From an uncultured Succinatimonas sp. (GTDB lineage: Bacteria; Pseudomonadota; Gammaproteobacteria; Enterobacterales; Succinivibrionaceae), in contig CALFLJ010000249.1 of the NCBI GenBank assembly GCA_937880335.1, forward strand, positions 1 to 8,354: a stretch of DNA of 8,354 nucleotides, given 5' to 3'. The notes under the pieces are model-generated. The model was not told where the DNA came from. It did not search any database and saw nothing but the letters and a program-made list of their open reading frames with translations. Position numbers and translations under genes: made by a program. Position 1 is the first letter of the stretch. Each line of letters opens with the position of its first letter. Positions 1 to 5,237 of this stretch are shown one piece after another.

Positions 1-1207
1 ACATCGATACCTATACGACATTAGAAGATGGCAAAGCCTTTTTACATTATAGTATTGAATGTAAGGAGCAAACTTCATTAACTGTTTCTTTATTAGACGA
101 AAATGGCAACATAGTTTGTTCTTCAAATAAAGATAAAGATGTATTAGAAGTTGAAAATCCTCATTTATGGGAGGTTGGTGAGGGCTACCTGTATACCTTA
201 AAGGTAAAAACTTGTGAGGTCTTCGTACTGTACAGGTTAAAGGACATAAATTCCTTATCAATAATAAGCCTTTCTATTTTAAGGGGTTTGGTCGTCATGA
301 GGATTCCTTCTTTAGAGGAAAGGGCTTTGATAATGTAGTAATGATTCATGATCACTCCCTTATGAAATGGATAGGAGCAAATTCCTATAGAACCTCTCAT
401 TATCCATATGCTGAGGAGATGATGGACTATGCTGACAAGCATGGCATTGTAGTAATTGATGAAACCCCTGCTGTTGGTATTAATATGGGCCTGTCAGGTT
501 TAGGTGGTGACTATAATAAGCCTAAGTCTATATATGAGGTTATAAACGAAAATACCCAAAAAGCCCATGCTCAGGTAATTGAAGAACTTATAAACCGAGA
601 TAAAAACCACCCTTGTGTTGTTATGTGGTCAATTATGAACGAACCTGATTCAATACACGAAGGTTGCATTGAATATTTTGAGCCTTTAACTAAGCTTGCT
701 CGTTCACTTGATCCTGAGCATAGACCTCTAACTTATGCAAACGAAACTAATGGTAATTTTGAGATTGAAAAATTAGTTCCTCTCTTTGATGTTATAAGTT
801 TGAATCGCTACTACGGTTGGTATTTTGATACCGCTGATTTAAAGGAAGCAGAATTTAGTTTGCGTAAAGAGATAAATGGTTTTGTTAAGAAATTTGATAA
901 ACCTATTATCTTTACAGAATACGGTACTGACACAATGAATGGCGTTCACTCCGTAAATTTTGAAATGTGGACAGAGGAATTCCAGTCAGACTTCTTAAAG
1001 CTTTATCACAAGGTTTTTGATGAGTCTGAAGCTGTAATTGGTGAACATATTTGGAATTTTGCCGACTTTAAGACTAATCAAAGTATTATTCGTGTTGGAG
1101 GCTGTAATATGAAAGGTGTATTTACCCGTGAAAGACGCCCTAAAAAGGCAGCCTTTGAAGTTCGTGATAGATGGTTAAATATAAAAGATTATAACTATAA
1201 AAAATAA
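1..1207 (+). pseudogene. uidA: beta-glucuronidase, 5'-truncated by the window edge and frameshifted
   Basis: This is the C-terminal two-thirds of a glycoside hydrolase family 2 beta-glucuronidase, which releases glucuronic acid from glucuronide conjugates. From base 3 one frame encodes the end of the jelly-roll and the Ig-like domain (NPHLW, GEGYLY), reaching about base 217. The match then jumps to another frame (GLRTVQVKG, then FGRHED) and runs to the stop at 1207. Compared with E. coli UidA from memory, about 11-12 residues (a strand around DIYPLRV) are missing at the jump, fitting a net loss of about 34 bases. The TIM barrel is otherwise intact: acid/base Glu in MNEP at 641-643, nucleophile Glu in TEYG at 917-919, and the N-x-K glucuronate-binding motif (N-M-K) at 1106-1114. 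The active-site loop after AVG is nearly as long as in UidA, so this is a Loop 1-type enzyme. An ATG at 341 opens the barrel part, but I see no ribosome site before it and it would lack the N-terminal domains. Identity is very sure; loss of function is likely. Confidence 0.88.
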
Positions 1208-1241
1208 ATCAGTGTTTTAAAATCGTAAGCATTTAGCTTTT

Positions 1242-1276
1242 AGATCTGTCTATTGATTTAGGCAGATCTTTTTTTT
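1242..1276 (+). terminator. intrinsic terminator after the beta-glucuronidase
   Basis: A 9-bp stem (AGATCTGTC with GGCAGATCT, one G-U pair) encloses a 10-base loop and runs directly into eight T residues. It lies 35 bases after the stop codon of the uidA-like gene and should separate it from the methionine synthase-like gene. Confidence 0.9.
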
Positions 1277-1466
1277 ATTTTATAAAATAAGTATATATAG
1301 AGTATAAAATTTGCTCTAAAAGAATGCAAAAAATCACCAAAACAGAACAAGTTAAAGTTAACATTTATTATATAGAGCATATTGTTATATGATAAAGATA
1401 TATAAATGCATAATAAATAACTTTATTGTTAATTTTGATTTTTGTAGATGAGATTAGGAGAAAAAA

Positions 1467-2594
1467 ATGAATAAAATTAATCCACCTTACAGAGCAGATC
1501 ACGTGGGTTCTTTTTTACGCCCAGAAAAAATTGCATCTGCTCGTAATATGTATTTGAAAAAGCTCATCACAAAAGAAGAACTTACAGCAGTTGAAGACGA
1601 AGAAATTGCAAAGCTTGTCAAGCTTGAAGAGGAAAACGGCCTAAAAGCTGTAACTGATGGAGAGTTCCGTCGTGCATTTTGGCATTTAGACTTTTTAGCA
1701 GGCATAGATGGCATTGAGCACATTGGCGCTAAAAACTGGTCAACTCACTTTGAAGGCGTACAGCCTAAGGCTGAGACGGTTGCAATTGCAGGAAAAGTTT
1801 CATTTAATGAAAATCACCCTTTTGTCGATGCACTAAAACGTCTTATTAAAATTGTAGGCGATGCCAGAAAAGTAAAATACACCATTCCTTCTCCGTCAAT
1901 GCTTTATCAAATCTGTGTTGTACGTAATAAAGACTACACCCCAATCGATCTTTATAAAGATAATGACGAGCTACTTTTTAACGATATGGCAGATACTTGG
2001 ATTAAAGCTGCTAAAACTTTTTATGACTTAGGCTTAAGATATCTACAGATTGATGATACTTCCTGGGGCGAGTTCTGTTCATCTGAAAAGTGTGCTTTAT
2101 ATTCAGGTTACGGCCGAGATCTTAAATATGTTCAAGAAAAGTATGTTGAGGTAATAAATAAGATTCGTGCAGCTCTGCCATCTGATCTTACAATTTCCAT
2201 GCACATTTGCCGTGGTAATTTCCGTTCCACATGGTTTAGTTCTGGCGGTTATGAAAGTGTAGCTGAGCTTTTATTTGGCAAATGTAATGTTGATGCCTTC
2301 TTCTTAGAGTATGACTCTGATAGAGCAGGTGATTTTAAACCACTGCGTTTTATAAAAGATCAAACAGTAGTTTTAGGTCTTATTACCTCAAAATTTCCTG
2401 AACTTGAAGATAAAGAACTTATTAAAGAGCGCATTAAAGAGGCTTCTGAATATGTACCTCTTGAAAGACTATGCTTATCAACCCAGTGTGGTTTTTCCTC
2501 AACTGAAGAAGGAAATATTCTCACACAACAGGATCAGTGGGCAAAAATTCGTTTAGTCTCAGAAATTGCGTCTGAAGTTTGGAAGGAGATTTAA
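1467..2594 (+). CDS. cobalamin-independent methionine synthase-like methyltransferase (core MetE / YxjG type)
   Basis: This 375-residue cytosolic protein matches the C-terminal catalytic half of MetE (Meth_synt_2, COG0620) and is complete without the MetE N-terminal half, as in B. subtilis YxjG/YxjH. The family transfers a methyl group to a thiol, usually homocysteine, to make methionine. Family marks are RADHVGSFLRP at residues 9-19, VTDGEFRR at 62-69 and the IDD active-site segment at 195-197. The zinc ligands are all present: His246 and Cys248 (HIC), Glu281 (FLEY) and Cys341 (TQCG). The start is supported by AGGAG at 1456-1460, six bases before the ATG. It stands alone between two terminators, so it is probably a single-gene unit. 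I see no MetJ-type operator or other methionine control element in the 190 bases upstream. The methyl donor (methyltetrahydrofolate, a methylated corrinoid protein or another methyl compound) cannot be read from the sequence. The family is sure; the exact substrate is not. Confidence 0.9.
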   Translation: MNKINPPYRADHVGSFLRPEKIASARNMYLKKLITKEELTAVEDEEIAKLVKLEEENGLKAVTDGEFRRAFWHLDFLAGIDGIEHIGAKNWSTHFEGVQPKAETVAIAGKVSFNENHPFVDALKRLIKIVGDARKVKYTIPSPSMLYQICVVRNKDYTPIDLYKDNDELLFNDMADTWIKAAKTFYDLGLRYLQIDDTSWGEFCSSEKCALYSGYGRDLKYVQEKYVEVINKIRAALPSDLTISMHICRGNFRSTWFSSGGYESVAELLFGKCNVDAFFLEYDSDRAGDFKPLRFIKDQTVVLGLITSKFPELEDKELIKERIKEASEYVPLERLCLSTQCGFSSTEEGNILTQQDQWAKIRLVSEIASEVWKEI

Positions 2595-2600
2595 TGGTAT

Positions 2601-2693
2601 AAACGGTTCTCTAAAAAAGCCTTTTGGGGTATAGCGTTAAAACCTATACCCTATTTTTTTATACTTTGTCTGTAAAATTTAAAACCGTTTTTT
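2601..2693 (+). repeat. outer inverted repeat enclosing the terminator
   Basis: AAACGGTT at 2601-2608 is the exact reverse complement of AACCGTTT at 2683-2690, and the second copy runs into a six-T tract. The pair brackets the terminator at 2626-2660, so read-through RNA could form an outer stem as a backup terminator. Eight bases is short enough for chance in this AT-rich DNA. Confidence 0.4.
2626..2660 (+). terminator. intrinsic terminator after the methionine synthase-like gene
   Basis: A perfect 8-bp stem (GGGTATAG at 2627-2634 with CTATACCC at 2644-2651), closed outside by a possible G-U pair, has a 9-base loop. It is followed by TA and seven T residues. It begins about 30 bases after the stop codon. 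Confidence 0.92.
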
Positions 2694-2776
2694 ACTCAGG
2701 TATTTATATAAGCTCAAAAGTTGGTCATCAGTCACAATAAAAGACCTTAATAATCAACGGCAAAACTGATAAAATT

Positions 2777-2785
2777 TGCTATAAA
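2777..2785 (+). promoter_or_regulatory. extended -10 promoter of the SpoIIE-like gene
   Basis: TGC directly followed by TATAAA (then AT) matches the sigma-70 extended -10 motif TGnTATAAT. No good -35 box sits 17 bases upstream, which is usual for extended -10 promoters. Transcription would start near 2792, giving a leader of about 65 bases before the ATG at 2857. Confidence 0.5.
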
Positions 2786-2846
2786 ATATGCACCTTTAGT
2801 AATTGAAATAAAGAATATTCCCCTTACAGAAAGTGCTAAGTGAATT

Positions 2847-2851
2847 AAGGA
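2847..2851 (+). promoter_or_regulatory. ribosome binding site that fixes the start at 2857
   Basis: AAGGA sits five bases before the ATG at 2857. The in-frame GTG at 2833 has no purine-rich site at a suitable distance and would add eight polar residues before the lysine-rich start of the first membrane helix. Confidence 0.7.
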
Positions 2852-2856
2852 TAAAC

Positions 2857-4767
2857 ATGAAAATTAAGACTTCACTTCTAGGCGTTGTAACTGGTGGATG
2901 TATTGCAGTAGCTGCTATATTAGGTATCTACACAGCTACTTATCTTACCCCATCCTTTGAAAAGGCAGAATTTAAAGAGCAAAAACTGGTCTTGTCTAAT
3001 TTGGATAATTATATAAACGAAAAATTAGATTTAGCTATAAAAAATAGTAAAGATCTAGTATTAGAGCCTTTTTATGATTTAAGAGATAGAGCCTTTAAAC
3101 TTACTGAAGATAACAAGAATTTAGCGTCAATTTCCCTTCCTAATATTGCCATAAGATCTTTTTCCAAAAATGATCTTTTAGATAAGCAGTTATTTGATTC
3201 AAAACGAGGATTTCCTCAGGGTAGAGATTGTTTTAAAGTTCTAAAAACCCCTGAAAATTTACAAAGTTATGTAAAAGAAAAGATCAATAAGGTATCACAT
3301 GACTTCAATCGTTTTGTCTGTTACGGAGATAAATACCATAAATTTTTTGGTTACCTTATACCTGTAAAAAATGATGTAACTAATTATCTTTACCTTGAGA
3401 AATATGACAATCCTAAGGAATTTATTTTCCCTGAAGCCAAAGAATTACTAAAAGATCTTAATTTTGATTTAGCTAAAGTCGTAGAGGATAAAAAGGTTGT
3501 TATCCTAAATCAAAATAAAGAGATTTTAAAATCAACCTTAGATGGTTTTATGCCAGGTAATTTAAATGATAGTTTAATTAAGGAAGCAAAATCAGACGGA
3601 CTTAGGCAAGATGTTATAAATTTAAATAACAAGGATTTTTTAGTCTCAGTATCCTATAACAAGCAAGGTCAGTGTTACCTTGTAAACTTTACTCCAAGAG
3701 GAGAAGTTATAGGTCCTGTCATTACATCTTTTGTTGTTTTAATTGTAGTTTTACTGATTGTTGCAGCTATAAGTCTTTATTTAGTGATAAAAAATGCAAA
3801 AAAATTTGAAGATAGTCTTGAGGTATCAGAAAAGAAGTTAGATGAGATTTTAAATTCAAAACTTGAAAACATCTCAGAAAATCAGTTTAAATTTGATGAT
3901 GAAAAAGAGCCTAAACTTATAGAGTTAAAAAACATAAATGAAAAAATATCTTTATTGGGGGCTAATTTACAAAAAGATTTACCTCAAATTATAAAGAAAC
4001 ACGATGAAGATAGCTTTAAAAAAGGTTGTATTGAATCGCTTATCAATATCCAAAGCTATTTTCAGCCTCAGGCCATGCCTTCATCACGTTATGTAGACAT
4101 TGCTGCCTTTTTAATCCCAGCAAAGGATCATATCACTGACTTTTATGATCTTTTCCGCGTGGACAAGGAAAATGTTTGTGTAGTAATTGGCTCATGTTCA
4201 AAGCCAGGCTTAATTGCTCTTGAAGCTATGGCTTATATTAAGGCCTTAATTAGAACATCCTTGCATATTGAACATAAACATCCAAGTGAAGCTTTAACCT
4301 TAGCTAACAAATATCTTGAAGAATACTCAAAAGAAAAGGATTTTACTATTCAAACCTTTGTAATTATATTAAGTGAGTTTACAGGCAATTATATTTATGC
4401 AAATGCCGGTTTTGCCTCTCCTTTCTTGGTGCATTTACACAAAGCAACAAAACTTGATAAGGAGGATGCAAATCCTGTATTAGGTTTAACCCCTTCTTAT
4501 AGTTACAAAGATTGTAAAGGAAAAATAAATTACGGAGATGTTCTATATTTTGGAGGCCGAGGCTTTACATCCATAAAAAATAAAGATGGAGAGGTCTTTG
4601 GACTTGATAGAACTAAAGAAGCTTGCGAGGAACTCTTTGATAAAAATGCCGCAGATCTGCTTATTTCACTTTACAAAAAGATTAAAACATTTGGTAAGGA
4701 TGGAGATAGCAATCTTGATATGACAGCCGTATGTATTAAAAAATCTGGAGCAGACAGCGAATTTTAA
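2857..4767 (+). CDS. two-pass membrane protein with a degenerate SpoIIE/RsbU-type PP2C domain (probable pseudophosphatase)
   Basis: The 636-residue protein has a first membrane helix at about 7-30, an extracytoplasmic domain at about 31-284, a second helix at about 285-311, a charged, probably helical linker (possibly HAMP-like) at about 312-390, and a C-terminal SpoIIE/RsbU PP2C-fold domain at about 395-630. Fold landmarks are clear: IQSYFQP, IPAK..TDFYD, YANAG, VLGL and a final DMTAV strand. Family members with this layout sense an outside signal and dephosphorylate anti-sigma-antagonist proteins. Here the metal site looks broken. Asp428 (TDFYD) is kept, but the IGD aspartate is Ser446 (IGSCSKPG), the TDG aspartate is Arg568 (GGRGFTS), and the first Asp of the DD-[IM]-T motif is Leu620 (LDMT). 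I infer a binding or scaffold role rather than phosphatase activity. I do not recognise the outer domain, though a Cache-like sensor is plausible from its position and size. The gene has its own promoter and terminator, and no sigma-factor partner genes lie nearby. Confidence 0.82.
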   Translation: MKIKTSLLGVVTGGCIAVAAILGIYTATYLTPSFEKAEFKEQKLVLSNLDNYINEKLDLAIKNSKDLVLEPFYDLRDRAFKLTEDNKNLASISLPNIAIRSFSKNDLLDKQLFDSKRGFPQGRDCFKVLKTPENLQSYVKEKINKVSHDFNRFVCYGDKYHKFFGYLIPVKNDVTNYLYLEKYDNPKEFIFPEAKELLKDLNFDLAKVVEDKKVVILNQNKEILKSTLDGFMPGNLNDSLIKEAKSDGLRQDVINLNNKDFLVSVSYNKQGQCYLVNFTPRGEVIGPVITSFVVLIVVLLIVAAISLYLVIKNAKKFEDSLEVSEKKLDEILNSKLENISENQFKFDDEKEPKLIELKNINEKISLLGANLQKDLPQIIKKHDEDSFKKGCIESLINIQSYFQPQAMPSSRYVDIAAFLIPAKDHITDFYDLFRVDKENVCVVIGSCSKPGLIALEAMAYIKALIRTSLHIEHKHPSEALTLANKYLEEYSKEKDFTIQTFVIILSEFTGNYIYANAGFASPFLVHLHKATKLDKEDANPVLGLTPSYSYKDCKGKINYGDVLYFGGRGFTSIKNKDGEVFGLDRTKEACEELFDKNAADLLISLYKKIKTFGKDGDSNLDMTAVCIKKSGADSEF

Positions 4768-4788
4768 ATAAAAATTTTGCATAATTTA

Positions 4789-4819
4789 TAAGGTACCTTG
4801 AAGATTGCAAGGTGCCTTA
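4789..4819. terminator. hairpin between convergent genes, probable bidirectional terminator
   Basis: A 12-bp stem (TAAGGTACCTTG with CAAGGTGCCTTA, one G-U pair on the + strand) has a 7-base loop. It starts 21 bases after the SpoIIE-like stop and lies 16 bases past the stop of the convergent Nudix gene. The flanks are AT-rich (ATTTTAT on the + side, ATAAATT on the - side) but lack a long T tract, so efficiency may be modest in either direction. Confidence 0.7.
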
Positions 4820-4835
4820 ATTTTATGAAAAATGT

Positions 4836-5231
4836 TTAAATATCTAAATCAGCACTTTTTAACTTTTCAATTAGATCAAGATCAGCTGGTAACCAATCTA
4901 CACTATTTAATTCACTTTGAGATAACCATTTTGCCGATTCATGCTCTAATAGCTTTAATTCTCCACTTATTACTGAGCACAAATAGCATTTCATTGAAAG
5001 ATGAAAGTTTGGATAATCATACTCTACAGTATCAAAGTATTTATTTACCTCTATATCAGTAGCTAGTTCCTCTGAAATTTCTCTTATAAGGGCATTTTCA
5101 GGACTCTCCCCTGCCTCAACTTTACCACCAGGAAACTCCCATCCATCCTTAAATTCCCCATAACCACGCTGCGTGGCAAAAATCTTTTTATCCTTAACAA
5201 TAATTGCTGCTACTACATTGATAGTTTTCAT
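4836..5231 (-). CDS. Nudix hydrolase, NudG/MutT type (nucleoside triphosphate pyrophosphohydrolase)
   Basis: This 131-residue protein is a complete single-domain Nudix enzyme, the usual size for MutT and NudG. Such enzymes split (d)NTPs, often damaged or modified ones, into NMP and pyrophosphate. The Nudix box runs from Gly36 to about 58: G-x5-E (GKVEAGE), then REISEEL with Arg50, Glu51, Glu54 and Glu55 as the metal-binding core. The usual Gly after EEL is Ala57. Similarity to E. coli NudG includes VVAAII, WEF with Glu32, EH at 96-97 and PAD at 115-117, where MutT has PAN. NudG acts on CTP, dCTP and 5-methyl-dCTP. The arginines that I recall NudG using near its HLHAW segment are not evident here, so MutT-like 8-oxo-dGTP specificity remains possible. 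The ATG lies six bases after the helicase stop, with only A residues between and no good ribosome site, so translation is probably coupled to the helicase-nuclease. Confidence 0.88.
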   Translation of the reverse strand: MKTINVVAAIIVKDKKIFATQRGYGEFKDGWEFPGGKVEAGESPENALIREISEELATDIEVNKYFDTVEYDYPNFHLSMKCYLCSVISGELKLLEHESAKWLSQSELNSVDWLPADLDLIEKLKSADLDI

Positions 5232-5237
5232 TTTTTT

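Noticed and set aside
205..225. Programmed ribosomal frameshift joining the two beta-glucuronidase parts.
   Set aside because: There is no slippery heptamer or stimulatory hairpin, and coding material for about a dozen residues is missing, which frameshifting cannot restore.
341..1207. The open frame from the ATG at 341 as an independent glycosidase gene.
   Set aside because: Homology to UidA continues in the same frame upstream of this ATG back to about base 218. There is no ribosome site, and the product would lack the jelly-roll and Ig-like domains, so it is the 3' part of a broken gene.
1294..1377. Direct repeat TATATAGAG at 1294-1302 and 1369-1377.
   Set aside because: Two nine-base, nearly all A/T matches 75 bases apart are expected by chance in this composition, and no further copies are seen.
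1382..1406. Promoter for the methionine synthase-like gene (TTGTTA with TATAAA, or TATGAT at 1388-1393).
   Set aside because: The stretch 1277-1466 is so AT-rich that many poor matches occur. The best boxes have the wrong spacing (13 bases) or a weak partner, so no single promoter can be supported. A promoter must still exist, since a strong terminator precedes it.
1499..1723. Open frame on the - strand opposite the methionine synthase-like gene.
   Set aside because: It is serine-rich and low in complexity, as expected for an antisense shadow of acidic and lysine-rich codons, and has no ribosome site.
2833..2856. GTG at 2833 as start of the SpoIIE-like gene.
   Set aside because: It has no ribosome site at a suitable distance, whereas AAGGA lies five bases before the ATG at 2857, which opens directly into a typical membrane-anchor start.
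4832..5062. Open frame on the + strand opposite the Nudix gene.
   Set aside because: It overlaps a clear Nudix gene antisense, has no ribosome site and has no recognisable protein character.
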